Shown here: positions 30,700-40,041 of the stretch, one piece after another
How positions within the stretch are numbered: position 1 is the stretch's first letter
Layout of the letters: the number at the start of each line of letters is the position of its first letter
Source of the DNA: CAWBVG01 sp963792175
Lineage (GTDB): Bacteria > Acidobacteriota > Vicinamibacteria > Vicinamibacterales > CAVVIG01
Direction: 5' to 3'
Assembly: GCA_963792175.1 (NCBI GenBank)
Contig: CAWBVG010000002.1
Location: forward strand, 51,769 to 115,768
Length of the DNA stretch: 64,000 bases
The notes under the pieces: generated by a model
What the model was told of the DNA's origin: nothing
Database searches by the model: none
Seen by the model: the letters and a program-made list of their open reading frames with translations, nothing else
Made by a program: the position numbers and the translations under genes

Positions 30700-31743
30700 A
30701 TGCCCGCCGTTCGTACCGTTCTTGTGTGTGAAGCGCACGTGCCGTTCGTCTACGGCGGCGCCGAGCGGCATGTCCGCGGTCTCGTGCGCGAGTTGCGCCG
30801 CCTCGGCTACCGCGCGAAAAAAGTCTCGATTCCGTTCAAGCCCTATCCGAAGAGCGAACTGCTCGCGCAGGCGGCGTTGTGGAGGCTCGTCGATCTGTCC
30901 GAGGCGAATTACGAGACCGTGGATCTCGTGATCGCCACGAAGTTCCCCACTTATTTCGTGCGCCATCCGAACAAGGTGACCTGGCTGTTTCATCAGTACC
31001 GCGCGATTTACGATCTGTGCGGCACACCGTACAGCGAGTTCGGCCATACCGAGGCCGACGTCAGGCTTCGCGATCGCCTGATTGGGTTCGATACCGAGGC
31101 GCTCGCGGAATCGAAGCGGCTGTTCAGCAACGCCCGTAACACCGCCACGCGATTGGCCAAATACAACGGCCTGGTCGCCGAGCCGCTCTATCATCCGCCG
31201 CCGCTCGCGGGCGTCCTCGAGTCCGGCGAGCCAGGCGATTACGTGTTGTCGGTCGGACGTCTCGAATTGAACAAGCGAGTCGAGCTGATCGTCAGCGCAC
31301 TCGCGCTGACGGACCGCTCCGTCAAGCTCGTCATTGCCGGACACGGCGCCGATCGGCGCCGGCTGGACGACATCGTCGGCAGACTCGATCTCGGCAACCG
31401 GATCACGTTCACCGGCGATATCGACGATCGGCAGCTTGTCGGCCTGTACGCGAATGCGCTCGCGGTCGTCTACCCGCCGATCGACGAGGACTATGGCTAC
31501 GTGACGCTCGAAGCCTTTCTGGCGCGTAAACCAATTGTCACGACCACCGACGCCGGCGGGCCGCTCGAATTCGTCGAAGACGGTGTCAATGGCATCGTGG
31601 CGGAGCCGACCGCCGAATCGATCGCGGCGGCGATTTCGCGACTCGCCGCGGATCGGCCGCTGGCGCGGCGGCTCGGGGATGCCGGCTTCGAGCGTGCCAG
31701 GCTGATTACCTGGGACGGTGTCGTCGAGCGCCTGGTCGGGTGA
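30700..31743 (+). CDS. GT4-family glycosyltransferase
   Basis: Cytoplasmic GT-B enzyme of 347 residues that would transfer a sugar from a nucleotide donor to a growing lipid-linked glycan. The N-terminal acceptor domain begins with VCEAHVPFVYGGAERHVRGL. The donor domain has SVGRLELNKRVELIVSAL, VIAGHGADRRRLD, and the EX7E element in DEDYGYVTLEAF followed by TTDAGGPLEFVEDGVNGIV. All key parts are present and in frame. It runs towards the methyltransferase gene and shares a hairpin repeat with it at the 3' ends. Confidence 0.9.
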   Translation: MPAVRTVLVCEAHVPFVYGGAERHVRGLVRELRRLGYRAKKVSIPFKPYPKSELLAQAALWRLVDLSEANYETVDLVIATKFPTYFVRHPNKVTWLFHQYRAIYDLCGTPYSEFGHTEADVRLRDRLIGFDTEALAESKRLFSNARNTATRLAKYNGLVAEPLYHPPPLAGVLESGEPGDYVLSVGRLELNKRVELIVSALALTDRSVKLVIAGHGADRRRLDDIVGRLDLGNRITFTGDIDDRQLVGLYANALAVVYPPIDEDYGYVTLEAFLARKPIVTTTDAGGPLEFVEDGVNGIVAEPTAESIAAAISRLAADRPLARRLGDAGFERARLITWDGVVERLVG

Positions 31744-31750
31744 CACGGTT

Positions 31751-31818
31751 TAACCGCTGGGCGCGCTGAGAACGCAGAGAGAATCGTTTCTCTGCGAGCG
31801 TTGCGTGCTCCGCGGTTA
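31751..31818. repeat. Dispersed inverted repeat between convergent genes
   Basis: Arms 31751-31781 (TAACCGCTGGGCGCGCTGAG...) and 31790-31818 (CTCTGCGAGCG...CGCGGTTA) pair imperfectly. Same family as 5786-5865. The TAA stop of the minus-strand methyltransferase is formed by the last bases of the element (31816-31818). Confidence 0.8.
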
Positions 31819-33114
31819 GATGCGGTAGCCGACGACGGCGTAGTCCATGTGGGCGAACATCAGCTCGTTCATCCTCGTTGCGTTCGCATTCGATGTGTCC
31901 ACCAGCCTCGTGAGCGTCGCGGCGGATGCATCGGCGGCGACACGAAGGTCCTCTGGCACGTAAGCCATCTGCAGCTTCACGTGATCGGGCAGCGGCGACC
32001 GGTATCGGATTTCCACACGCTCGAAGCCGCTGGCGCGGAGCAGGTACTGGAGCGTCTCCGGGTGGACCGGGCGCACGTGCGTGATGTCGCGGATGTAGCT
32101 GCTGAAGAAGGCGTACCAGCACGCAGGGTTGATCGTTTCGAGCACGATCGGCGCGCCTTGCCGCAGCGTTCGCGATAACGCGTCGAGCAGCTTGAAGAGG
32201 TACGACGGCTCCAGGTGTTCGACGACCTGGGTCGCGATGACGCCGCCAATCGACTCGTCGGGCAGGCTGGCGACGTAGCCGAGCGCATCGTGGCGCGTGA
32301 CGTCGAGGCCTTGTTCGCGCGCCACCGCCACCATGGCGGCGTTGGTGTCGACGCCTCGCGCGGTCACGCCCGCCGACCGCAAGGCGGCGAGGAACTCGCC
32401 GCGGCCGCAGCCGAGATCGACGACGTCGCGCGCGCCGGCGAAGATCGGAAGGTAGGCCTCGAGCTTTTCCGCGACGCTGTTGTCCGAGCCGCGAAAGGCA
32501 TCTTCGAAGCCGACGTACTTGTAATCGTCCGTCGACTGGCTTGGTGGCGCGGCGGCACTGGCGGGGCCGGTGGCCACGGTCTGTCCCGGGCCCGCGTCGG
32601 CGGCCTGGCGCTTCAGCATTTCCATCGCGCGCTGGAGAACGACGACCTGCGCGCGCAGTTCGGGTAGCGTGTCGTCCAGCCGCTGCTGTAGGGCGGCGAG
32701 CGTTTTCTGCTGATCGTCGATCCGTCCCGCGGCGACGGCGCTGAGCTGACGATCCTTGGTGTCGATGAACGCGGTGATCTGCTGCAGGAAGGTGATCAAC
32801 GCCGACTGGAACTGTTCGAAGGCGACCGCTCGCTCGTGGTCGCGATTCACGAGCATCTCGATTGCCTCGGCCGTCCGCGCGTCGCGCGCGCGCTGCCGAT
32901 CGAACCATGGCGCAAGCCACTGTGCAACCACACGCAGACCCAGAGCCCGCCAGCCCGCCGGCAGCGGCGGCGGCGTCACCTCGGCAAGCATCCCGATGTC
33001 GGCGCGCGCAGGTGTGCGCAAGAGCGCGACGTCGAACGCGGTCAGGGCATCGTTGTACCGACGATCGGCGACGCGCCGCTCGCGCTCGAGCGTATGGAGT
33101 TCGTCGGCGCTCAT
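31816..33114 (-). CDS. SAM-dependent methyltransferase with N-terminal coiled-coil region
   Basis: 432 residues. Residues 1-185 are helical and charged, with heptad-like stretches (QQKTLAALQQRLDD), and suit an oligomerising or chain-length-sensing stalk. Residues ~200-430 form a class I methyltransferase: VVDLGCGRGEFLAALR, RGVDTNAAMV, QVVEHLEPSYLFKLLDAL and VLETINPACWYAFF. A methyltransferase of this style in O-antigen clusters can cap the non-reducing end of the chain, so chain termination is a reasonable but unproven role. It is convergent with the GT4 gene. It starts 21 bases from the divergent gmd start, leaving almost no space for separate promoters. Confidence 0.82.
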   Translation of the reverse strand: MSADELHTLERERRVADRRYNDALTAFDVALLRTPARADIGMLAEVTPPPLPAGWRALGLRVVAQWLAPWFDRQRARDARTAEAIEMLVNRDHERAVAFEQFQSALITFLQQITAFIDTKDRQLSAVAAGRIDDQQKTLAALQQRLDDTLPELRAQVVVLQRAMEMLKRQAADAGPGQTVATGPASAAAPPSQSTDDYKYVGFEDAFRGSDNSVAEKLEAYLPIFAGARDVVDLGCGRGEFLAALRSAGVTARGVDTNAAMVAVAREQGLDVTRHDALGYVASLPDESIGGVIATQVVEHLEPSYLFKLLDALSRTLRQGAPIVLETINPACWYAFFSSYIRDITHVRPVHPETLQYLLRASGFERVEIRYRSPLPDHVKLQMAYVPEDLRVAADASAATLTRLVDTSNANATRMNELMFAHMDYAVVGYRI

Positions 33115-33135
33115 GCTAAGATCTCATGCTTCACC

Positions 33136-34129
33136 ATGTCCAAGCGAGCCATTATCACCGGAATTACCGGACAGGACGGATCCTACCTCGCCGAGTTGCT
33201 GCTCTCGAAGGGTTACGAGGTCGTTGGGACGGTTCGCCGCGCGAGCGCGCCGAATTTCTGGCGCATCCAGCCGATTCTCGATCGCGTGACGATCAAGCCG
33301 GCCGATCTCCTGGATCAGTTGTCGATCATCCGCCTCGTCGACGAAGTGCGTCCTCACGAGTTCTACAATCTCGCGGCGATGTCGTTCGTTCCCGCGTCCT
33401 GGGATCAGCCGATGCTGACCGGCGAGTTCAACGCGCAAGGCGTGACCCGTGTCCTCGAGTCGATTCGGCACGTCGATCCGTCGATCCGCATCTATCAGGC
33501 GTCGTCCAGCGAGATGTTCGGCAAGGTCCGCGAGGTGCCCCAGACCGAGCTGACGCCGTTCTACCCGCGCAGTCCGTACGGCGTCTCGAAAGTGTTCGCG
33601 CACTACATCACGGTTAACTACCGCGAAAGCTACAACCTGTTCGCGGTCTCGGGGATGTTGTTCAACCACGAGTCGCCCCGCCGCGGTATCGAGTTCGTGA
33701 CGCGCAAGGTGACCGACGCCGTCGCCCGCATCAAGCTGGGGCTGAAGGACACGCTCTCGCTCGGCAACCTCGACGCGCAGCGCGACTGGGGCTTTGCGGG
33801 CGATTACGTGCACGCGATGTGGCTCATGCTCCAGCAGGACGTGCCGGACGATTACGTGATTGCGACCGGCATCAGCCACTCGGTCCGCAACCTGGTCGAC
33901 ATCGCGTTCCGGCTGCGCCGGGCTCGACTGGAACAAGTACGTCAAGCTGGATCCAGCGCTCATCCGCCCGGCCGAAGTGGAGCATCTCATCGGCGACAGC
34001 TCGAAGGCCCGCCGGCAGCTTGGGTGGACGCCGACCGTCGACTTCGAAGGCCTCGTCAAGATGATGGTGGACGCCGATCTCCAGCGCGTCGCCGCTGAGC
34101 CTCGTACCGATCGCCTCTCGACCTTGTAG
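33136..34129 (+). CDS. gmd: GDP-mannose 4,6-dehydratase, one frameshift
   Basis: Converts GDP-D-mannose to GDP-4-keto-6-deoxy-D-mannose, precursor of fucose, rhamnose or perosamine sugars. Motifs: TGITGQDGSYLAELLL, NLAAMSFVPASWDQP, the catalytic SSSEMFG and YGVSKVFAH (YxxxK), NHESPRRGIEFVTRK and GNLDAQRDWGFAGDYV. One extra base near 33918 shifts the frame; removing it gives LAGLDWNKYVKLDPALIRPAE and the family C-terminus ending at 34129. Restored length ~330 residues. It starts the plus-strand nucleotide-sugar operon; the dehydrogenase gene follows after 2 bases. Confidence 0.93.
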
Positions 34130-34131
34130 CG

Positions 34132-35453
34132 GTGGCCACACAGTCCTCTTCGCTCACGTCGACCCTCGAACGCATCCGCGCACGCACGGCTCGTGTCGGC
34201 GTCATCGGTCTCGGCTACGTCGGTCTGCCGCTGGCCGTCGAGTTCGCACACGCGGGCTTCGACGTGACCGGCTTCGACGTCGATACGTCCAAGGCCGATC
34301 AGATCAACGGCGGGCGCAGTTACATTCCGGACGTCGCTGAACGCGATCTCGCCGAATGCGTCCGCGCCGGAAAGCTGCGCGCGACCGCCGACATGAGCGG
34401 CGCTCGCGGCGATGGACGCGATCGACATCTGCGTCCCGACGCCGCTCCGAAAGACGAAGGACCCGGATCTGTCGTACGTGGTCAAGGCGGTCGAAGCCGT
34501 CGCCGCGACGCTGACGCGCGGTCAGCTGATCATCCTCGAGTCGACGACGTATCCGGGCACGACCGATGAAGTCGTGCAGCCGATGCTCGAGGCGAAGGGG
34601 CTCGAGGCGGACGTCGACTTCTTCCTGGCCTTTTCGCCCGAGCGGGTCGATCCCGGGAATCAGCAGTTCAACACCAGGAACATCCCGAAAATCGTCGGCG
34701 GCGTCGGGCCGGCCAGCACCGAGGCGGCCGCGGCCCTCTACGGCGCCACGGTGGAGCACGTCGTGCCGGTCAGCTCGACGCGCGTGGCCGAGATGGTCAA
34801 GCTGCTCGAGAACACCTTCCGCGCGGTCAACATCGGTCTGGTCAACGAAGTCGCGCTGATGTGCCACACGATGGACATCGACGTGTGGGAAGTGATCGAC
34901 GCGGCCAAGACCAAGCCGTTCGGGTTCATGCCGTTCTATCCGGGTCCGGGTCTCGGCGGGCACTGCATTCCGATCGATCCGTACTATCTGTCGTGGAAGG
35001 CGCGGCAGACCGGGTTCGAGTGCCGGTTCATCGAGCTGGCCGGCCAGATCAACTCCTCGATGCCGCACTTCGTGGTCGATCGGGTGGCCGAGGCGCTCAA
35101 CTCCCAGAAGAAATCGATCAACGGATCGCGCGTGCACGTGATCGGCGTGGCCTACAAGCGCGACGTCAACGACATGCGCGAGTCGCCGGCGCTGGACGTG
35201 ATGGATGCGCTCTCGAAGCGCGGCGCGCAGTTGAGCTATTCGGATCCGTACGTGCCCGAGCTGATGCACGGCGGACAGCGTGTTGCGGTCGATCGATCTC
35301 GCGGATGCCATCCAGGCGCGGCCCGATTGCGCGGTCATCTGCACCGATCACCGCGCCTTCGACTACGCGCCGCTGGTGGACGGCGGCATGCTGGTGGTCG
35401 ACACGCGCAACGCGCTGAAGGATCGGCAGGCGCCTACCATCTTCCGTCTCTGA
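34132..35453 (+). CDS. UDP-N-acetylhexosamine-type nucleotide-sugar dehydrogenase, two frameshifts
   Basis: NAD-dependent four-electron oxidation of a UDP-sugar to the uronic acid (WbpA/WecC group). N-terminal GVIGLGYVGLPLAVEFA, then DICVPTPLRKTKDPDLSYV, ESTTYPGTTDEVV, SPERVDPGN, and the active-site cysteine in GPGLGGHCIPIDPYYLSW, a sequence style more typical of UDP-GlcNAc or UDP-ManNAc dehydrogenases than of UDP-glucose dehydrogenase. Single inserted bases near 34400 and 35278 break the frame; correction restores MSALAAMDAIDICVP and GGSVLRSIDLADAIQ. GTG start at 34132. It feeds the polysaccharide cluster with an acidic sugar. Confidence 0.9.
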
Positions 35454-35493
35454 CTCCGCTCGTGTTCGTACATTGAACATGCGGGGGGCCGCC

Positions 35494-35523
35494 TTGACAG
35501 CCCCCGCCCTGTGCAGGAATAAT
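35494..35523 (+). promoter_or_regulatory. Sigma-70-type promoter candidate upstream of the SDR gene
   Basis: TTGACA (35494-35499, perfect) and AATAAT (35518-35523, five of six) are separated by 18 bases. It lies in a 160-base gap after the dehydrogenase gene and could drive the SDR-transketolase-ALDH-neuCBA run. Confidence 0.6.
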
Positions 35524-35617
35524 ACACGTTCAATTCATGAACGGCTGACCCCAGACTCGCGCGTTTTGCGCCAAATTCTGAGGTTTTCTGTAAGTCACGG
35601 GGCGGTAGCCCCTCTTC

Positions 35618-36466
35618 CTGACCCACCCCGACACCCTCCCCGATCGCTTTCGACTCGACGGCCACCTTGCCATCGTCACCGGCGGGCTCGGCCGCCTGGG
35701 CAGTCAGTACGTCGGCACCCTCGTCTCCGCCGGCGCCTCGGTCGCGGTGTTCGATCTCCCCGCAGCGCGAAGCGCGATCGTCGATGGTCTCGTCCGCGAC
35801 GGCCGCGCCGTGTCGGTGCACCACGCCGATCTGGTGCAGCGCGGCGACGTGGCGGCGGCGATGCGCGCCGCCGTCGATCGATTCGGTCCTCCCACCATCC
35901 TCGTCAACAACGCCGGCCTCGGATCGCCGCCCAACGCGTCAGCCGCCGACAACGGACCGTTCGAGCAGTATCCGGAATCGTCGTGGGACGTGATGATCGA
36001 TTCGCACTTGAAGAGCGCGTTCCTCGTCTCGCAGCAGTTCCTGGCAGAATTCAGGGCGGCGCGCAGCGCGAATGGCGCTCTGCAGGGCAGCATCATCAAC
36101 ATTTCGTCGACCTACGGCGTCGTGTCGCCGGATCAGTCGGTCTACGAGTATCGCCGCCGCGGTGGACACGAGTACTACAAGCCGATCGGCTACAGCGTCG
36201 CGAAGTCGGGGATGCTGAACTTCACCCGCTGGCTGGCGGAGTATGCGGCGCCATTGGGCGTCCGCGTCAACACCCTCGTCCCTGGCGGCGTGCAGGAAGC
36301 CGGCCACGCACCCGAGTTCGTCGCCGAATACGTGAAGCGCACGCCGCTCGGCCGGATGGCGCGCGACGACGACTACAACGGCGCGGTGCTGTTTCTCGCA
36401 TCGGCGGCGTCGGCGTACATGACCGGCGCGACGCTCGTCGTCGATGGCGGATGGACTGCTCGATGA
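35618..36466 (+). CDS. Short-chain dehydrogenase/reductase
   Basis: NAD(P)-dependent oxidoreductase of ~280 residues. Rossmann motif TGGLGRLG, NNAG with an acidic loop, the catalytic serine in NISSTYG and YSVAK (YxxxK), then LVPGGVQ and the closing MTGATLVVDGGW. The frame is open from 35609, but no ATG, GTG or TTG lies before the conserved start; the CTG at 35618 is the only plausible initiator, or a base error hides the true one. It probably reduces or oxidises a keto-sugar or small hydroxy-acid in the cluster. It is followed by a hairpin repeat and then the transketolase. Confidence 0.82.
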   Translation: MTHPDTLPDRFRLDGHLAIVTGGLGRLGSQYVGTLVSAGASVAVFDLPAARSAIVDGLVRDGRAVSVHHADLVQRGDVAAAMRAAVDRFGPPTILVNNAGLGSPPNASAADNGPFEQYPESSWDVMIDSHLKSAFLVSQQFLAEFRAARSANGALQGSIINISSTYGVVSPDQSVYEYRRRGGHEYYKPIGYSVAKSGMLNFTRWLAEYAAPLGVRVNTLVPGGVQEAGHAPEFVAEYVKRTPLGRMARDDDYNGAVLFLASAASAYMTGATLVVDGGWTAR

Positions 36467-36469
36467 ATC

Positions 36470-36567
36470 TTGAACGCGGAGCTCGCCAAGCTCGCAGAGA
36501 CAATCTTGGTCGTACCGAACCGAAGAGAAAGATTTGACTGTGCGGCCTTCGCGGCCTCTGCGGTCAA
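36470..36567. repeat. Dispersed inverted repeat (divergent copy)
   Basis: TTGAACGCGGAGCTCGCCAAG... at 36470-36499 pairs with ...GGCCTTCGCGGCCTCTGCGGTCAA at 36538-36567. It begins 4 bases after the SDR stop and ends 13 bases before the transketolase. It is related to the 5.8 kb and 31.8 kb elements. Confidence 0.7.
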
Positions 36568-36580
36568 ACGTGGATAGCTG

Positions 36581-38564
36581 ATGGGCGAAAAAGATCATTC
36601 GGACAAACAGCTCGCCGGAGAAGGCGGGCTTTCCTACGTCTCGCGCGAGTCGATCGACGCGGTGCGTGCGGCCACCTCCGATCCGGTGGCAAGGGCGGAA
36701 CTCCTGGCTGACGTCTGCCGCCTCAACACGCTGTACATGATCATGCAGGCCGGTTCGGGGCACATCGGCTCGAGCTTCAGCTCCACCGATCTCATCACGT
36801 GGCTGTGGACCGAAGCGCTGGTCGATCCCAACGGCGGCGGGCCAGGCTCGGACGTCTACTTCTCGTCGAAGGGACACGACGCGCCTGCCCTCTATTCCCT
36901 GCTCATCGCGCTCGGCAAACTCGACTTCGACCTGCTGCATCGTCTCCGCAGGCTGGGCGGCCTGCCCGGCCATCCTGACGTCGAGACGCCGTTCATTGCC
37001 ACCAACACCGGCTCGCTGGGGATGGGAATCTCCAAGGCCTACGGCATGGCGCGTGCGCGCCGCTTCACGCGTCGTGGCGGCCGCATCGTCGTGATGACGG
37101 GCGACGGGGAGTTGCAGGAAGGGCAGATCTGGGAATCGCTGCAGCCCGCCGCGAACGAACGCCTCTCCGAGATTATCGCCATCGTCGATCACAACAAGCT
37201 GCAGTCCGATTCGGCCGTCGCGGCGGTCAGCGATCTCGGGTCCTCTCGAGGACAAGTTTCGCGCGTTCGGCTGGGAAGTCCGGCGCGCCGACGGCCACGA
37301 CTTTCGCGCCATCCGCGACGTCTTCGATCACTTCGCGACCGTCGCCGATCGTCCGAAAGTGCTGATCGCCGACACGATCAAGGGCAAAGGCGTGTCGTTC
37401 ATGGAAGGGCTGGCGTGCGGCGATCAGACGTATCACTTCCACGCCGGCGCGCCGTCGTTGAAGGACTATCTCGCCGCGGTCGGCGAGATCACCGCGAGGG
37501 TCAACGACCGCTTGTCAGCGCTTGGTGCACGGCCGCTGGCGCTGGCGCCGGCGCCGCGGCCCATCCGTGTCGCCCCCGCACAGCCGGAGCGGCTGGTCGT
37601 CGCCTACGGCGACGAGCTGCTGCAGATGGCGCGGACGCGGAAGGACATCGTCGTGCTCGACGGCGACCTGCTGTCGGATTGCGGGATCGAGGCGTTCAAA
37701 GAGGAGCTGCCGGATCGCTTCATCGAGTGCGGCATCGCCGAACAGCACATGGTCTCGGCGGCCGGGGGGATGGCGCTCAATGGCATCCTTCCGGTGGTGC
37801 ATTCCTTCGCCTGCTTCCTGTCCACGCGCGCGAACGAGCACATCTACAACAACGCGACCGAGGGCCGGAAGATCATCTACACGGCGACGCTCGCCGGTCT
37901 CGTGCCCGGCGGTCCCGGGCACTCGCACCAGTCGGTGCGCGACATCTCGGCGATCGGATCGGTGCCGCGGCTCGTCGCCATCGAACCGTGCTCGGAACGC
38001 GAAGCGCGGCTGGCCATTCGCTGGGCAGTGGAGGAGAACGCCGCCAGCACCTACCTCCGATTCGTGAACGTGCCGCTTGATTTGCCGTATGCGCTGCCCG
38101 AGTCCTACTCGTTGCGCGTCGGACGCGGCGTCACGTTGCGTGCCGGCGAGGATGTCGCGCTGGTGGGATACGGCCCGCTGCTCATGAGTCAGGCGTGGCG
38201 TGCGGCGGATCTGCTCGCGTCCGAAGGGGTCAGCGCGGCCGTGATCGATCTGCCCTGGCTGAATCGCATCGACGACGCGTGGGTCGCCGACACGCTGGCG
38301 CGCTTCCCGGCGATCGTCACGCTCGACAATCACTACGTGTCGCTGGGCCAGGGCGTCATGGTCGCAGCGGCGCTCGCGCGCGCCGGCGTCAGAGCGGACG
38401 TGCGATCCATCGGCCTCACCGACGTCCCGGCGTGCGGCAACAACGCCGAGGTGCTGGCGCACCACGGCCTCGACGCCGACTCGATTGCCCAGACGGTCAG
38501 ACGAACTGTCGGGGTCAGATCTTCGATTTTTGCATCCCCGCAAACCGCAAAAATCAAGATCTGA
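36581..38564 (+). CDS. Transketolase-family enzyme, one frameshift
   Basis: Thiamine-diphosphate enzyme of ~660 residues. The N-terminal half has MQAGSGHIGSSFSSTD, SSKGHDAPALYS and the ThDP motif GDGELQEGQIWE...NKLQSD. The C-terminal half (after one inserted base near 37243) has GDLLSDCGIEAF, the catalytic glutamate region ECGIAEQHMVSAAGGMA and the transketolase C-domain. It moves two-carbon ketol units in the family reaction. Being inside a glycan cluster and next to an SDR and an ALDH suggests a dedicated role in making an unusual sugar rather than the pentose phosphate pathway. The last ~17 codons and the stop are encoded by a hairpin repeat (38511-38568). Confidence 0.88.
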
Positions 38565-38568
38565 CCCC
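38511..38568. repeat. GGGGTCAGATCTT inverted repeat
   Basis: Left arm 38511-38533 (GGGGTCAGATCTTCGATTTT...) and right arm 38547-38568 (...AAATCAAGATCTGACCCC) are near-perfect reverse complements with a 13-base loop. It overlaps the end of the transketolase gene and gives it its TGA stop. It is followed 12 bases later by the ALDH start. Confidence 0.85.
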
Positions 38569-38580
38569 GGTCGTCGCTGA

Positions 38581-40041
38581 ATGTATCCCCAGCACATCCT
38601 CCACTGGATAGACGACGCCGAGGTCGCGTCGGCGAGCGGCGAGACGTTCGAAAAACGCTGCCCGATCGACGACCGCGTCGTTGCCAGCGTCGCGCGTGGC
38701 GCGGCCGCTGACGTCGATCGCGCCGTCACGAGTGCCGCCGCGGCCGCCGAATCGTGGGGCCGGCTGCCGGCCCCGCGCCGCGGCGAAATCCTCGGCCGCG
38801 CCGCCGCTCTGCTGCGCGCCAGGGAACGCGAGTTCGGCGAGATCGTCCAGACCGAAACCGGCAAACCGTGGAAGAACGCCGTCGCCGAAGTGGCATCGTC
38901 CGCCGACCTCGGCGTCTTCATGGAGAGCGAGGGCAGCCGTTTCTACGGCAAGACCATGACGAGCCCGGTGCCGAATCGGGCGGTGCGGACCGAGCGCGCG
39001 CCGATCGGCGTGTGCGCGGCGATCATGCCGTTCAACAGCCCCCTCGCCGGCGCGGCATGGAAGCTCTTTCCGGCGCTGCTCTGTGGCAACGCGGTTGTCG
39101 TCAAGTCGCACGAGCAGACGCCGTACACCGCGATCGCGTTCGCGCGAATGCTCCAGGAAGCCGGCCTGCCGCGCGGACTCTGCTCCGTCATCCAGGGGTT
39201 TGGTCCGGATGTCGGCACGCCGCTCGTCGAGGATCGTCGCGTCGGCCTCGTCAGCTTCACCGGATCGGTGCCGACCGGGAAGCACATTCAGCAGACCGTC
39301 AGCGGCCGCGCGGTGCTGGCGAAGGTGTGCCTCGAGCTCGGCGGCAAGAATCCGCTCGTCGTGTGCGACGACGCGGACCTGACGATGGCGGCGGAGCACG
39401 CGGTGGCGTCGGCGTTCATCGACGCCGGCCAGCGGTGCGCGGCCGGCAGCCGAATCATCGTGTTCGACAAGGTCTACGACGCGTTTCGCGCGGCGATGCT
39501 GGCGCGGACGGCCGCCGTCAAGGTCGGATCCGGACCGCAGGACGACTGCGGGCCGGTGATCTCCCGCGCGAGCCTCGATCGCCTGTTGGGTGTCGTCGAA
39601 CGTGCGGTCGCGCGAGGCGCGCGTGTGTTGACCGGAGGCCGGCGCGTCGACGCGCTCGCACCCGGCTACTACATGGAACCGACGATTCTCGAAGGCGTGT
39701 CGCCGGACGACGAGCTGTCGCAGGAAGAGCAGTTCGGTCCGGTGACGTGTCTGTATCGTGTCGCCGATTTCGACGAGGCGGTTCGGCTGGCCAACGGTAC
39801 GGCGTTCGGGCTGACGGGCGCGATTCACACCCTCAACAGCAATCGCATCGAGCAGTTCATCAGCCGCTACCGGGCCGGACTCGTGTCGATCAACGGCCCG
39901 ACGTACGGCGCGGGCCCGCACATGCCGTTTGGCGGCGTCAAGAATTCCGGCAACGGCTTTCGCGAGCCCGGCACCGAAGCGCTCGACGTCTATTGCGAGT
40001 GGAAGACGATTGTCGTGAATCACGATCCCGCACGAGTGTGA
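38581..40041 (+). CDS. NAD(P)-dependent aldehyde dehydrogenase
   Basis: Intact 486-residue ALDH. Substrate and cofactor motifs are IMPFNSPLAGAAWKLFPALL, SFTGSVPTGKHI, the general base Glu in CLELGGKNPLVV, the nucleophile Cys in DAGQRCAAGSRIIV, and PEEQFGPVT-like EEQFGPVTCLYRV near the C-terminus. It oxidises an aldehyde to the acid; the substrate is not predictable. The stop overlaps the GTG start of neuC, so it is translated with the nonulosonate genes and may supply or modify a precursor for that sugar. Confidence 0.93.
   Translation: MYPQHILHWIDDAEVASASGETFEKRCPIDDRVVASVARGAAADVDRAVTSAAAAAESWGRLPAPRRGEILGRAAALLRAREREFGEIVQTETGKPWKNAVAEVASSADLGVFMESEGSRFYGKTMTSPVPNRAVRTERAPIGVCAAIMPFNSPLAGAAWKLFPALLCGNAVVVKSHEQTPYTAIAFARMLQEAGLPRGLCSVIQGFGPDVGTPLVEDRRVGLVSFTGSVPTGKHIQQTVSGRAVLAKVCLELGGKNPLVVCDDADLTMAAEHAVASAFIDAGQRCAAGSRIIVFDKVYDAFRAAMLARTAAVKVGSGPQDDCGPVISRASLDRLLGVVERAVARGARVLTGGRRVDALAPGYYMEPTILEGVSPDDELSQEEQFGPVTCLYRVADFDEAVRLANGTAFGLTGAIHTLNSNRIEQFISRYRAGLVSINGPTYGAGPHMPFGGVKNSGNGFREPGTEALDVYCEWKTIVVNHDPARV

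Noticed and set aside
35520..35620. GGCTGACCCCAGACTCGCGCG region as another copy of the GGGGTCAGATC palindrome
   Set aside because: Only a short CTGACCCC core is shared and no matching second arm is present, so it is at best a degenerate fragment.
34132..38564. Programmed ribosomal frameshifting as the cause of the broken frames
   Set aside because: The slips are many, occur in unrelated genes, lack a shared slippery motif and are mostly repaired by deleting one base, so errors are simpler.
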